A DNA stretch of 64,000 bases from Phenylobacterium sp. (GCA_017991675.1 JAGOQB010000005.1:124001-188000); one strand, 5' to 3'. Shown: positions 15,508-24,560, counted from the first letter of the stretch. Notes: generated by a model not told the origin, from the letters alone. Numbers and translations are program-made.

Positions 15508-15726
15508 TCAGGGATGCAGCTCTTTCCACCGCGCCAGCGCTTCGACCGGCGTGGCGTAGGCTTCCTGGAGGGCTGGGTTCCAGTAGCGCAGGGCCTCCAC
15601 CGGGATCTTCACCTTGGAGACGGCGCAGATCACGTAGCGTCCCGGCTTAAGCACGACGAACTCGCCGTCGCCGTAGTGGAGCGAAGCGATGTCGGAGCCG
15701 GTGAGGTCGCGGTCGTGGGCGTTCAT
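15508..15726 (-). CDS. DUF2093 family small protein
   Basis: A 72-aa protein. The core LHYGDGEFVVLKPGRYVICAVSKVKIP and YWNPALQEAYATP match DUF2093, an alphaproteobacterial family usually found next to lpxK/waaA. Here it precedes the M23 gene on the same strand instead. No signal peptide or membrane span. Function unknown. Confidence 0.87.
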   Translation of the reverse strand: MNAHDRDLTGSDIASLHYGDGEFVVLKPGRYVICAVSKVKIPVEALRYWNPALQEAYATPVEALARWKELHP

Positions 15727-15794
15727 GGAAACCTATGTAGCGCGCCGGAGGCGGCGAGAACAGGGCGCCGCCCGACTTCGCCCCGGCGACGCGG

Positions 15795-17255
15795 TCAGAA
15801 CAGGTCGCCCTGGTTGGACGGGGGCGGCGGCTTGGGCGCGCGGGTCGGCTTTGCCGTCGGCGCCGGAGTCGGCGTCGCGGGCGGCGCGGCGCTGGGGGTC
15901 CCGTCGATGGTCGCCTCGCGGCTCTGGTCGGCGAAGACCAGCCGCACGCCTTCGCCGCTGGCCAGGGTGGCGCCTTCGCGCACGAGCGAGCCGTCGGCGC
16001 GGTGCACGCGGGCGAAGCCGCGCTTCAAGGGCGCGCTCGGGTCGACCGAGGCGTAGAGCTTCGAAAGGCTGGAGAGCCGCTCGGCGGTGCGGTCCAGGCC
16101 GCGGGTCATCGCTGGCTTCAGGCGCAGAACCAGCCGCGCGAGCCGGTCGGCGTGGACCTGCTGGGGCCGTTGCAGCAGGCTCGGCGACAGCCGCGAGGAG
16201 ACCCGCACCAGGTCGGTGTGGTGCGCCGCCACGTTGCGCGACAGCCCCGCGCCCAGCCGGCTGGAGGCCAGGTTGAACCGCTGGGCGGCCATCTCCACCA
16301 GGTCCGGAACGCGGGCCAGCGCGCGGCCGGCGTGCTCGACCCGGCCGCGGCGGTCTTCCACCGTGCGTCCGCCGCAACGGTGCAGCCGGGCCGAGAGGTC
16401 GCCGATATAGGCCTTCAGTTCGGCCAGCACCGGCGTGGCCATCTCGGCGGCGGCGGTCGGCGTCGGGGCGCGGCGATCGGACACGAAGTCGATCAGGGTG
16501 GTGTCGGTCTCGTGCCCGACGGCCGAGATCAGCGGGATGGTCCCCGCCGCCACCGCGCGGGCCAGAGCCTCGTCGTTGAAGGCCCAGAGATCCTCGACCG
16601 AGCCGCCGCCGCGGGCGACGATCAGGATGTCGGGGCGCGGCACGGGGCCGTCGGGCGCCATGGCGTTGAAGCGGGCGATGGCGTTGGCGACCTGTCCGGC
16701 CGCGGCGTCCCCCTGGACGACGACCGGCCAGACGATCACCCGGCAGGGCCAGCGGTCGCGGATGCGGTGCAGGATGTCGCGGATCACCGCGCCGGTCGGG
16801 CTGGTGATGACCCCGACCACGGCCGGCATGGTCGGCAGCGGCCGTTTGCGGGCCTGCTCGAACAGGCCTTCGCCGTGCAGCTTGGCCTTCAGCCGCTCGA
16901 GCTGGGCCAGCAGCGCGCCGACACCGGCGGCCTCCATGGTCTCGATGACCATCTGGTAGCGCGAGCCGGCCGGATAGGTGGTGATCTTGCCGGTGACCAC
17001 GACCTCCATCCCCTGTTGCGGGCGGATGGAGAGGCTCTTGACCGATCCCTTCCAGACGACGCCGTCGATGGCGGCGCGCTCGTCCTTGATGGTCAGATAG
17101 ACGTGGCCGTTGGAATGGTGGGTGACCTTGGAGAGTTCGCCACGCAGGCGCACGAATCCGTAGGCGTCCTCCAGCGTGCGCTTCAGCGCGAACGCGAGCT
17201 CGGAGACCGAATAGGCCTTGGCGTTGCTGTCGGTGTCAGGCGCGACGTCGGTCAT
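15795..17255 (-). CDS. xseA: exodeoxyribonuclease VII large subunit
   Basis: A 486-aa catalytic subunit of the ssDNA exonuclease. It has an N-terminal OB-fold ([31 protein letters not shown]), the nuclease core ([63 protein letters not shown]), a coiled-coil middle and a Pro/Ala-rich C-terminus. The start ATG at 17253-17255 fits the family; an upstream in-frame ATG at 17312 would add 19 unlikely residues. The small subunit gene xseB is not in this window. Confidence 0.95.
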   Translation of the reverse strand: MTDVAPDTDSNAKAYSVSELAFALKRTLEDAYGFVRLRGELSKVTHHSNGHVYLTIKDERAAIDGVVWKGSVKSLSIRPQQGMEVVVTGKITTYPAGSRYQMVIETMEAAGVGALLAQLERLKAKLHGEGLFEQARKRPLPTMPAVVGVITSPTGAVIRDILHRIRDRWPCRVIVWPVVVQGDAAAGQVANAIARFNAMAPDGPVPRPDILIVARGGGSVEDLWAFNDEALARAVAAGTIPLISAVGHETDTTLIDFVSDRRAPTPTAAAEMATPVLAELKAYIGDLSARLHRCGGRTVEDRRGRVEHAGRALARVPDLVEMAAQRFNLASSRLGAGLSRNVAAHHTDLVRVSSRLSPSLLQRPQQVHADRLARLVLRLKPAMTRGLDRTAERLSSLSKLYASVDPSAPLKRGFARVHRADGSLVREGATLASGEGVRLVFADQSREATIDGTPSAAPPATPTPAPTAKPTRAPKPPPPSNQGDLF

Positions 17256-17282
17256 AGGGCAGACATAGCGGCGTGCGCCGCC

Positions 17283-17337
17283 AAAAAGAAGTTCGGGCGC
17301 GCCCGACAGCAAAGCTGCCGACTGGCGCGCCCGGAAC
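17283..17337 (-). terminator. intrinsic terminator of gcrA
   Basis: A long GC inverted repeat (arms 17291-17303 and 17324-17337, one bulged base). On the minus strand it is followed by the T-rich tract CTTCTTTTT (17283-17290). It lies 15 nt beyond the gcrA stop, and read-through would otherwise enter xseA. Confidence 0.8.
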
Positions 17338-17352
17338 CCATCCCCCCGGATA

Positions 17353-17868
17353 CTAGATGTACCGGCGCAGCGAGCGGGCCAGTTCGTTGGCGCCGCCGCG
17401 CTTCTTGGTCTGCACCGGCTGATAGGCGACGCGGGCGTGCTCCATGCAGTAGGGGCCCTCGTCCTGGCGGCGGCCGCAGAAGGTGAAGCTGTCGCTCGAC
17501 GGATCGCCGATCGGCCACTTGCACATGTGGGCGCCCAGGGTCAGCACCGTGGCGGTGCCCGGGGCTTCCTCGACATAGCGCACCGGCGACGGGGCCGGGG
17601 GCGGCGCGGCGGCGGTGATGGCGGCCGGTTCGGCGATGCGGCGCGGCGCGGCCGGGGCGGCGGCGGCCGGACGGGCCGGACGCGGCGCCTTGAAGGCCGG
17701 GCGCGCCGGCTTCGACGGCGCGGCCCGTCCCGACAGGCCCAGGCGATGGACCTTGCCGATGACGGCGTTGCGGGTCACCCCGCCCAATTGTTTGGCGATC
17801 TGGCTGGCCGAGAGGCCGTCCTGCCAGAGCTTCTTCAGACTCTCGACGCGTTCGTCAGTCCAACCCAT
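17353..17868 (-). CDS. gcrA: cell cycle regulator GcrA
   Basis: A 171-aa protein with the N-terminal helix-turn-helix signature [13 protein letters not shown]...[12 protein letters not shown] and [14 protein letters not shown] (residues 3-45). A Pro/Ala-rich linker follows, then the C-terminal domain ([37 protein letters not shown]) that binds sigma70 in this family. GcrA is a sigma70 cofactor that reads CcrM (GANTC) methylation and drives S-phase genes. The start ATG (17866-17868) gives the canonical MGWTDERV; the frame continues upstream but is not GcrA-like. An intrinsic terminator follows, and the upstream region carries candidate control sites. Confidence 0.97.
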   Translation of the reverse strand: MGWTDERVESLKKLWQDGLSASQIAKQLGGVTRNAVIGKVHRLGLSGRAAPSKPARPAFKAPRPARPAAAAPAAPRRIAEPAAITAAAPPPAPSPVRYVEEAPGTATVLTLGAHMCKWPIGDPSSDSFTFCGRRQDEGPYCMEHARVAYQPVQTKKRGGANELARSLRRYI

Positions 17869-18118
17869 GTCTGGCTCCACCCGGTTGTACGCCCCCAGCG
17901 CCGCCCCCGCGGGTGGCTGGGATCTACATCTTGTGGCAGTCCGAAATCTGACCGCCATCAACTACTACATATCGTAACTCATCCATTAATGGCCACAATA
18001 GGCGCCCTCAGCTTCGTCCACAGAAACTAGATGTTGATTCTGTCCACAGGGTTCGCGTTTTAAGCGGCGCCGTGACGGGTGCTTGCGATCCGGCCGAAGC
18101 GGGCGCACATCCTGGGCC
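17869..18118. promoter_or_regulatory. gcrA / ABC-2 permease divergent control region
   Basis: A 250-nt divergent intergenic region with lower GC than its surroundings. It contains one GANTC site (GATTC, 18036-18040) flanked by two 7/9 matches to the DnaA box TTATCCACA: TCGTCCACA at 18014-18022 and CTGTCCACA at 18040-18048. Toward gcrA there is an AT-rich tract with the palindrome CCATTAATGG (about 17984-17993) and, on the minus strand, a possible TTGTGG/TACGAT promoter pair. In C. crescentus, gcrA is known to be controlled by DnaA and by CcrM methylation, so these sites fit; binding is not shown. Confidence 0.55.
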
Positions 18119-18940
18119 ATGAAGGACATGCCCGCCGCCGCCGCCGTCATCCCGCCGCAGCCCCGCGACTATCACGGGTTCAACTGGGCCGGGTTCGGGA
18201 CTCTCTACGCCCGCGAGGTGCGCCGCTTCTGGAAGGTGGGCATGCAGACCCTGGCCGCGCCGGTGGTGACGGCGCTGCTCTACATGATGGTGTTCGTGGT
18301 CGCCGTGCAGGGCGCGGCCCCGCCGATCCACGGCACGCCGTTCGCGGTGTTCGTGGCCCCGGGCCTGATCATGATGCAGATCCTAAACAACGCCTTCGCC
18401 AACTCCTCGTCGTCGCTGCTGCAGGCCAAGTTCAACGGCCTGGTCGGCGACTTCATGACCCCGCCGCTGACCCCGGTTGAGCAGGTGCTGGCCTTCGCGC
18501 TGGGCGCGGCGACACGCGGGGTGGTGGTCGGGGCGGTGACCTTCGCGGCGATCCTGCCGTTCGCCGCCCTGCCGATCACCCACGTCTGGGCGGTGCTCTA
18601 TTTCGGGATCAGCGCGGCCCTGATCCTGGGCATGCTGGGCATCATGGCCGGGCTGTGGGCCGAGAAGTTCGACCACATGGCGGTGGTCACCAACTTCATC
18701 ATCATGCCCCTGACCTTCCTGTCGGGGACCTTCTACCTGGTCGACCGGCTGCCCGAGCCGTTCCGCACGGCCAGCCACTACAACCCGTTCTTCTATCTGA
18801 TCGACGGCTTCCGCTACGGCTTCATCGGCCATGCGGAAGGCTCGCTGATCGCCGGCGTCGGCATGACCGCGGGCCTGGTCCTGGCCTTCGCCTGCCTGTG
18901 CCTCTGGATGTTCGAGACCGGCTACAAGCTGAAGACCTGA
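18119..18940 (+). CDS. ABC-2 type transporter permease
   Basis: A 273-aa integral membrane protein with about six hydrophobic segments (TLAAPVVTALLYMMVFVVAV, FVAPGLIMMQILNNAF, GVVVGAVTFAAILPF, AVLYFGISAALILGMLG, MAVVTNFIIMPLTFLSGTF, LIAGVGMTAGLVLAFACLCL). The FLSGTFYLVDRLPEPFRTASHYNPFFYLIDGFRYG block is typical of ABC-2 exporters of drugs or polysaccharide/lipid. No ATPase gene is adjacent; its partner must be elsewhere. It is transcribed divergently from gcrA. I start at the ATG at 18119 (MKDMPAAAA). Confidence 0.88.
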   Translation: MKDMPAAAAVIPPQPRDYHGFNWAGFGTLYAREVRRFWKVGMQTLAAPVVTALLYMMVFVVAVQGAAPPIHGTPFAVFVAPGLIMMQILNNAFANSSSSLLQAKFNGLVGDFMTPPLTPVEQVLAFALGAATRGVVVGAVTFAAILPFAALPITHVWAVLYFGISAALILGMLGIMAGLWAEKFDHMAVVTNFIIMPLTFLSGTFYLVDRLPEPFRTASHYNPFFYLIDGFRYGFIGHAEGSLIAGVGMTAGLVLAFACLCLWMFETGYKLKT

Positions 18941-18956
18941 GCCGGCCTCTACGGCC

Positions 18957-19367
18957 TCAGCGCTGCGGCACGCCCACGGCGATCATCTCGACGTGGGTGG
19001 GCGCGCCGCGAGTGATCACCGGGGTGTGGGTGTCGGTGATGAACCGCAGCTTGCCGTCGACCTCAATGCGGGCCGACACCGAATAGGTGTGGCGCGGGTC
19101 GATCTTCGCGGGGTCGTAGTTCAGCGTGAACTTGTAGGGCGGCGAGCCCCCGGTCAGGACCTGGGTGTCGATCACCTTGGCGGGGGCGTCCATCAGCGAG
19201 GTGTCCGCCAGCGTCACCGTGACCGTCGCGGTCGGCGGCAGCATGATCCGTTCACGATAGAGCACCGAGCCGGTGACCTGGGCCTTGGCGGCGGGCGGAG
19301 GTTCCATGGATGCGCATCCGGCGATGGTCAGGGCGGCGAGCGGGGCGAGGGCATAGATTGGCTTCAT
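18957..19367 (-). CDS. YbaY-family lipoprotein
   Basis: A 136-aa protein with a lipoprotein signal (LTIAGC, Cys about residue 17) and a YbaY-type domain: VTGSVLYRERIMLPPTATVTVTLADTSL, FTLNYDPAKIDPRHTYSVSARI, LRFITDT. Members are outer- or inner-membrane lipoproteins of unclear role, often co-listed with type III secretion chaperone-like folds. The start ATG (19365-19367) has GAGGAGG about 6 nt upstream. It converges on the ABC-2 gene with a 16-nt gap. Confidence 0.88.
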   Translation of the reverse strand: MKPIYALAPLAALTIAGCASMEPPPAAKAQVTGSVLYRERIMLPPTATVTVTLADTSLMDAPAKVIDTQVLTGGSPPYKFTLNYDPAKIDPRHTYSVSARIEVDGKLRFITDTHTPVITRGAPTHVEMIAVGVPQR

Positions 19368-19541
19368 TCGGGCCTCCTCGGGGATAATCGTGGCCAAACA
19401 TGGACCCCTGCGGCCAAGTGGTCTAGGAAGCTTCACAGAAGCGGTCATTGACAGACCGTCGTTCCCAGCGGAAAACGCCAAGCCTTCCAGTCCCCGCCGC
19501 CAATGCCGCGGGGACGCTTACGTTTTCGGAGGGCGCCCCCC

Positions 19542-20771
19542 GTGACTGAAAAGACCGCGCAACAAGCCGCGACCGTTCCCAGCGACCACATCATGGGCGT
19601 CTACAACCGCGCCCCGCTGGCGTTCGAACGAGGCGAGGGCGCGCGACTGTTCACCACGGACGGCGAGGCCTATCTCGACTGCATGGCCGGCATCGCGGTC
19701 AATGCGCTGGGCCATTCGAACCCCAAGCTCGTGCAAGCGGTGAAGGACCAGGCTGAAAAGCTCTGGCACGTCTCCAACGTCTTCAAGATCCCGGGCCAGG
19801 AAAAGCTGGCCAAGGTGCTGACCGACGCCACCGGCCTTGACGAGGTGTTCTTCACCAATTCCGGCGCCGAGGCGATCGAGTGCGCGATCAAGACCGCGCG
19901 CAAGTATCACTGGGCCAAGGGCCAGCCGGAACGGATCGACATCATCGGCTTCGACGGCTCGTTCCACGGCCGCACGCTCGCCGCCGTCAACGCCTCGGGC
20001 AACGCGGCCTATCTCGAAGGCTTCGGCCCGCGCATGCCGGGCTTCGTCCAACTGCCGTTCGGCGACATGGACGCGCTGAAGGCCGCGGTCGGCCCGACCA
20101 CCGCGGCGATCATCGTCGAGCCGGTGCAAGGCGAGGGCGGGGCCCGCGCCCTGACCGACCAGCAACTGCGGGATCTGCGCCAGCTCTGCGACGAGACCGG
20201 CACGCTGCTGATCCTCGACGAGATCCAGTGCGGCCTCGGCCGCACCGGCAAGCTGTTCGCCTGGGAGTGGGCGGCCGGCGTGAAGCCGGACATCGTGGCC
20301 CTGGCCAAGGCCCTGGGCGGCGGCTTCCCGGTCGGCGCCTGCGTCACCAGCGCGGCGGCCGGCGCCGGCATGACCGTCGGCTCGCACGGCTCGACCTATG
20401 GCGGCAACCCGCTGGCCATGGCCGTGGCGCTCGCCTCGATGGAGGAGCTCTCCAAGCCCGAGCTGATGGATCACGTCCGCGACCTGGCCGGCTACTTCAC
20501 CCAGCAGTTCAACGGCCTGAAGGACCGTTACCCGGACGTCGTGCTCGACATCCGCGGCAAGGGCCTGCTGATCGGCCTGAAGCTGGCGACGCCCAACCGC
20601 GAGTTCATGCAGCACGCCCGCGACCAGCACCTGCTGATCGCCGGCGGCGGCGACAACTGCGTGCGCCTGCTGCCGCCGCTGACCCTCACGCTCGAGGAAG
20701 CCCGCGAGGCGGTCGAAAAGCTGGAACGCGCCTGCGAAGCCGCCCGCGCCAAGGCCAAGACCGCCGCCTGA
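19542..20771 (+). CDS. argD: acetylornithine/succinylornithine aminotransferase
   Basis: A 409-aa class III PLP aminotransferase that makes N-acetylornithine in arginine synthesis. The PLP-lysine is in ALAKALGGGFPVGA, the PLP-Asp in LILDEIQCGLGRTG, and the glycine loop FTNSGAEAIE is intact. I use the GTG at 19542, which has GGAGG 9 nt upstream, over the in-frame ATG at 19503 whose extension (MPRGRLRFRR) is not family-like. It is followed by a palindromic repeat and then argF on the same strand. Confidence 0.94.
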   Translation: MTEKTAQQAATVPSDHIMGVYNRAPLAFERGEGARLFTTDGEAYLDCMAGIAVNALGHSNPKLVQAVKDQAEKLWHVSNVFKIPGQEKLAKVLTDATGLDEVFFTNSGAEAIECAIKTARKYHWAKGQPERIDIIGFDGSFHGRTLAAVNASGNAAYLEGFGPRMPGFVQLPFGDMDALKAAVGPTTAAIIVEPVQGEGGARALTDQQLRDLRQLCDETGTLLILDEIQCGLGRTGKLFAWEWAAGVKPDIVALAKALGGGFPVGACVTSAAAGAGMTVGSHGSTYGGNPLAMAVALASMEELSKPELMDHVRDLAGYFTQQFNGLKDRYPDVVLDIRGKGLLIGLKLATPNREFMQHARDQHLLIAGGGDNCVRLLPPLTLTLEEAREAVEKLERACEAARAKAKTAA

Positions 20772-20782
20772 TCCCCATTCCG

Positions 20783-20877
20783 CCGCTCATTCCCGCGAAG
20801 GCGGGAACCCAAGCCGACTCCCAAGCGCATCGCATCGGCGTTGCAGCTTGGGTCCCCGCCTTCGCGGGGATGAGCGG
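20783..20877 (+). repeat. intergenic palindromic repeat, family A, between argD and argF
   Basis: An inverted repeat with 31-nt arms (20783-20813 and 20847-20877, two mismatches) around a 33-nt centre. The arm core is CCGCGAAGGCGGG with a flanking CCCAAG. It is related to the repeat at 62989-63097 (same layout: CTCA-CC-GCGAAGG-GG-CCCAAG). It sits between two plus-strand arginine genes and could fold into a strong RNA hairpin that separates or stabilises the argD and argF messages. Confidence 0.75.
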
Positions 20878-20892
20878 GTTTAGGACCTCACT

Positions 20893-21828
20893 ATGACCCA
20901 ACCCGTCAGACACTTTGTCGACCTCTGGAAGATCGAAGCTTCCGACCTGCGCGCCATCCTTGACGACGCCAAGGCGCGTAAGGCCGCCCGCCGCGGCTGG
21001 CCCCAGGGCCGCGTGGACGGCGACGCGCCGGCCCGCGAGCGGACCCTGGCGATGATCTTCCAGAAGAACTCCACCCGCACCCGCTTCTCGTTCGACGCCG
21101 CCATGCGCCAGCTGGGCGGGGACGTCATCATCTCGACCGCCAACGACATGCAGCTCGGCCGCGGCGAGACCATCGAAGACACCGCCAAGGTGCTCTCGCG
21201 CATGGTCGACGCGATCATGCTGCGCGCCAACAGCCACGAGGACGTCGAGCGGCTGGCCTACGCCTCCACCGTCCCGGTCATCAACGGCCTGTCGGACAAG
21301 GGCCACCCCTGCCAGATCATCGCCGACCTGATGACCTTCGAGGAGCATCGCGGTCCGCTGGCCGGCAAGACCCTGGCCTGGGTCGGCGACGGCAACAACG
21401 TCTGCTCCAGCTTCATCCACGCCGCGCCCAAGCTCGGCTTCAAGCTGAACATCGCCAGCCCGGCGCTCTATCACCCGGACCTGATGGACCTGGCCCGCGC
21501 CGCCGATCTGCAGGGCCAGGTGTTCACCACCGACGACCCGCGCGAGGCCGTGCGCGGCGCCGACTGCGTGATCACCGACACCTGGGTCTCGATGGGCGAT
21601 GTCGACCATGACGAGCGCATGGAGGCGCTGGAGCCCTATCAGGTCGACGGCGATCTGATGTCGCTGGCCGCCAAGGACGGGGTGTTCCTGCACTGCCTGC
21701 CGGCCCACCGCGGCGAGGAAGTCACCGACGACGTCATCGACGGCCCGCAGTCGCTGATCTGGGACGAGGCGGAGAACCGCATCCACGCCCAGAAGTCGAT
21801 CCTGGCCTGGTGCTTCGGAGTGATCTGA
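20893..21828 (+). CDS. argF: ornithine carbamoyltransferase
   Basis: A 311-aa enzyme that makes citrulline from ornithine and carbamoyl phosphate. It shows the carbamoyl-phosphate site NSTRTRFSF, the HPCQ motif ([12 protein letters not shown]) and the ornithine-binding [11 protein letters not shown]. Length and order fit the anabolic OTC. It lies 121 nt after argD, with a palindromic repeat between. A short AT-containing stretch and the repeat precede it; no ArgR-type box is evident. Confidence 0.95.
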   Translation: MTQPVRHFVDLWKIEASDLRAILDDAKARKAARRGWPQGRVDGDAPARERTLAMIFQKNSTRTRFSFDAAMRQLGGDVIISTANDMQLGRGETIEDTAKVLSRMVDAIMLRANSHEDVERLAYASTVPVINGLSDKGHPCQIIADLMTFEEHRGPLAGKTLAWVGDGNNVCSSFIHAAPKLGFKLNIASPALYHPDLMDLARAADLQGQVFTTDDPREAVRGADCVITDTWVSMGDVDHDERMEALEPYQVDGDLMSLAAKDGVFLHCLPAHRGEEVTDDVIDGPQSLIWDEAENRIHAQKSILAWCFGVI

Positions 21829-21894
21829 CTGCGACAAGGGGAGGCGACCGCTAAAGCTCGCAACTTCGGCCTCGCCCCCCTATATGCCGCCACC

Positions 21895-22806
21895 ATGTCC
21901 GACACCGTCATGAACGCCATCCCCGACGACATCGTCGCCCCCTTCCAGATCGAGGGCGAGGCCGTGCGCGGTCGCCTGGTCCGCCTGGGCCCGGCGGTGC
22001 ATGAGATCCTGACCGGTCACGCCTATCCCGAACCGGTCGCCAACCTGCTGGGCGAGGCCTGCGCGCTCGCCGCCCTGGTCGGCTCCAGCCTGAAGTTCGA
22101 CGGCCGGCTGATCGTCCAGGCGCAGGGCGACGGCCCGGTGCGCTATGTCGTGGTCGACTACGACACCAGCGGCGCCCTGCGCGGCTATTGCCGGTTCGAC
22201 GCGGAAGAGGTCGCCAAGCTGACCACCGGCTTCGCGCGCCCGGGCGCCAAGAGCCTGCTGGGCGGCGGCGTGTTCATCATGACCGTGGATCAGGGCCCGG
22301 ACATGGACCGCTACCAGGGCGTCACCGCCATCGAGGGCGAGACCCTGGCCCTCTGCGCCGAGCAGTATTTCGCCCAGTCGGAACAAACCCCGACCCGCGT
22401 GCGCCTGGCCGTGGGTCAGGCCGATGTCGGGCAGGGGCCGCAATGGCGCGCCGGCGGCATGCTGATCCAGAACATCGCCGAGGACGAGGCCCGCGGATCG
22501 ACCACCGAGGCCTGGGTCCGCAGCCAGGCGTTCTTCGAGACGATCGGCGAGGACGAACTGCTCGACCCGACGATCTCGGCCGAGACCCTGCTGTTCCGCC
22601 TCTTCCACGAGGACGGCGTGCGGGTCTTCGAGCCCAAGCCGCTGCAGGCCTTCTGCCGCTGCTCGCAGGACCGCATCGAGACCGTGCTGAAGTCATTCGG
22701 CGAGGACGAGCGCGCCGACATGGTCGAGGACGACGGCCAGATCCGGGTGACCTGCGAATATTGCTCGTCGGTCTACGCCATCGACCCGGCGACGCTTAGC
22801 TCATAG
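21895..22806 (+). CDS. hslO: Hsp33 redox-regulated chaperone
   Basis: A 303-aa holdase activated by oxidative stress. The N-terminal substrate-binding domain has EGEAVRGRLVRLGPAVHEIL and LKFDGRLIVQAQGDGPV. The zinc redox switch is complete at the C-terminus: CRC (FCRCSQDR) and CEYC (TCEYCSSVY), the CxC-x27-32-CxxC arrangement. The linker is the normal length. The start ATG at 21895 yields the canonical N-terminus. It is followed by palindromic repeat family B. Confidence 0.95.
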   Translation: MSDTVMNAIPDDIVAPFQIEGEAVRGRLVRLGPAVHEILTGHAYPEPVANLLGEACALAALVGSSLKFDGRLIVQAQGDGPVRYVVVDYDTSGALRGYCRFDAEEVAKLTTGFARPGAKSLLGGGVFIMTVDQGPDMDRYQGVTAIEGETLALCAEQYFAQSEQTPTRVRLAVGQADVGQGPQWRAGGMLIQNIAEDEARGSTTEAWVRSQAFFETIGEDELLDPTISAETLLFRLFHEDGVRVFEPKPLQAFCRCSQDRIETVLKSFGEDERADMVEDDGQIRVTCEYCSSVYAIDPATLSS

Positions 22807-22843
22807 CTGTCATCAGCTCGTAGCTGCCGTCCCGAGCTATGGC

Positions 22844-22968
22844 TGTCATCCCGGTTTGCGAAGCAAGACCGGGACCCATGAACACCGGAGCCAACAGCCT
22901 CCAGCTCGGGTCTCGCCGCTCGGCGCGAATGGGTCCCGGACAAGCGCTTCGCGCTTTCCGGGATGACA
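22844..22968. repeat. intergenic palindromic repeat, family B, copy 1
   Basis: A nested inverted repeat. The outer arms TGTCATCCCGG (22844-22854) and CCGGGATGACA (22958-22968) pair, and each arm contains its own inner hairpin (the left inner one ends CCGGGACCCAT, the right inner one starts ATGGGTCCCGG). The left 45 nt match the repeat at 39180-39317 closely (TTGCGAAGCAAGACCGGGA...). It lies in the 192-nt gap between hslO and the esterase gene. Confidence 0.75.
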
Positions 22969-22998
22969 CGACGGGGTGACCGCCGCGACTATGGCCGC

Positions 22999-24063
22999 AT
23001 GGACGACGCTGACCGCGAATTTGATGAACTCGCCGACCTGACCGGCGCGCTTCTGGGCGCCTTGGAGGCGCTGGCCTTGATCGGCCGGCGGCTGAACCCG
23101 CCGGATCTGCCGGCGCTGCTGGCCGCCGTCGGCGCGCCCGAGGCGGGCTTAAGCGAACACCTCCAACGGGCAAGCGGCTGGCAAGGACCGGTCGCGGCGT
23201 TGCGGGGGCCGTTGGATGAGGCCGGCCAGGCGGTGGCGTCCGCCTTCGAAGGCCTGCGCGCCGGAGTGGCGGCTGGCGACGTGATGCAGTCCTTCAAGGC
23301 CCTGCGCCATGGGCCGCGGGCGCTGGAGGCGCTCTACCCCCTGGCCGGCCTGCTGCCGCCGGTAAGCCGCTTCTTCCTGGAGCCCGGCCTTCGCGGCGAC
23401 GCAGAGCTGCAGGCGCGCTTCAACGCTCCGGCGCCGCACACCGGCGTCATGCACGGCGGCGGCGAACCCGGCGCACGCGGCGCGTTCTCGGTCTATGTGC
23501 CGGAGTACTATTCCCCCGACCGCGCCTGGCCGCTGGTCGTCGCCCTGCACGGGGGTTCGGGGAACGGCCGGGCGTTCCTGTGGAGCTGGCTGCGCGCCGC
23601 CCGCAGCCACGGCGCGATCGTGGTCGCCCCGACCGCGATCGGCCAGACCTGGGCGCTGACCGGCCCGGATCTCGACACGCCCAACCTGGCGCACATCCTT
23701 TCCGAGATCGGCGCGCGTTGGACCCTGGACCGCCGGCGCCTGCTGCTCACCGGCATGAGCGACGGCGGCACCTTCAGCTATGTCAGCGGTCTGGAGCCGG
23801 CCTCGCCCTTCACCCACCTGGCGCCGGTGGCGGCCGCCTTCCATCCGATGCTGGCCCAGATGGCCGACGGCGATCGCCTGCGCGGCCTGCCGATCAACGT
23901 CATCCATGGGGCGCTGGACTGGATGTTCCCGGTCGATATGGCGCGCGAGGCCGTCCGCGCGCTGGACGCCGCCGGCGCCGACGTCGCCTATCAAGAGCTT
24001 CCCGACCTCGCGCACGCCTATCCGTTGGAGATGAGCGCGGAAATCCTGGCCTGGCTGACCTAG
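22999..24063 (+). CDS. alpha/beta hydrolase (phospholipase/carboxylesterase type)
   Basis: A 354-aa protein. Residues 1-150 are an Ala/Leu-rich helical N-terminus without clear homology. From about 160 there is an esterase fold with VALHGGSGNGRAF, the nucleophile in TGMSDGGTFSY, Asp in HGALDWMFP and His in DLAHAYP. This resembles phospholipase/carboxylesterase or PHB-depolymerase-like enzymes. The N-terminal domain may be a regulatory or scaffold part. Its stop and the convergent ICMT-like gene's stop share one CTAG (24060-24063). The ATG at 22999 is chosen over an in-frame ATG at 22963. Confidence 0.82.
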   Translation: MDDADREFDELADLTGALLGALEALALIGRRLNPPDLPALLAAVGAPEAGLSEHLQRASGWQGPVAALRGPLDEAGQAVASAFEGLRAGVAAGDVMQSFKALRHGPRALEALYPLAGLLPPVSRFFLEPGLRGDAELQARFNAPAPHTGVMHGGGEPGARGAFSVYVPEYYSPDRAWPLVVALHGGSGNGRAFLWSWLRAARSHGAIVVAPTAIGQTWALTGPDLDTPNLAHILSEIGARWTLDRRRLLLTGMSDGGTFSYVSGLEPASPFTHLAPVAAAFHPMLAQMADGDRLRGLPINVIHGALDWMFPVDMAREAVRALDAAGADVAYQELPDLAHAYPLEMSAEILAWLT

Positions 24064-24560
24064 CCCTTCCAGGGCCGCAGGCGCGGCGCCCAGCGCGGCA
24101 CGTTGGCGACGTAGCGGCCGTATTCGTCGGGAAAGCTGCGGCGCAGGGTCGGCTCTTCGTAGCCGGTCACAAAGGCGTGGAACGCCGCCCAGAGGCCAAG
24201 GCCGTAGGCCAGCGTCCAGGGGCGGGCGGTGATCAGGCCCTGGCCGGCGACCAGCGCCAGCACGGCCACGTACATCGGGTTGCGGACGTACCGATAGAAG
24301 CCGCTCACCACCAGGCGCTCGGGCGCCGCGATCGGCGCCGGGGTTCCGCGGCCCTGCACGGCGAAGCGCAGGAAGGACTCGAGCAGCACGGCCAGTCCGA
24401 ACAGCGCCAGCACCGCGCCGAGCACAGCCAGCAGCGGCCAACCGGGCAGGGCGGCGCGCGGCGTCGCCAGCTTGATCAGGTGGGGAACCAGCAGGCCGAC
24501 CGTTCCCGGCGCCAGCACCAGGAACAGGGCCGAGCCGATCAGCGAGTGCGTCCGGGCCAT
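24060..24560 (-). CDS. isoprenylcysteine carboxyl methyltransferase-like membrane protein (PEMT/NnrU group)
   Basis: A 166-aa membrane protein with about four to five hydrophobic segments. The C-terminal signature is VVSGFYRYVRNPMYVAVL and EEPTLRRSFPDEYGRYVANVPRW, shared by ICMT-like and phospholipid N-methyltransferase enzymes, where Arg/Asn and Glu bind SAM and the acceptor. In bacteria such proteins may methylate lipids or isoprenoid-type small molecules; the exact substrate is not clear. The start ATG (24558-24560) has GGAGG about 7 nt upstream. Confidence 0.85.
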   Translation of the reverse strand: MARTHSLIGSALFLVLAPGTVGLLVPHLIKLATPRAALPGWPLLAVLGAVLALFGLAVLLESFLRFAVQGRGTPAPIAAPERLVVSGFYRYVRNPMYVAVLALVAGQGLITARPWTLAYGLGLWAAFHAFVTGYEEPTLRRSFPDEYGRYVANVPRWAPRLRPWKG

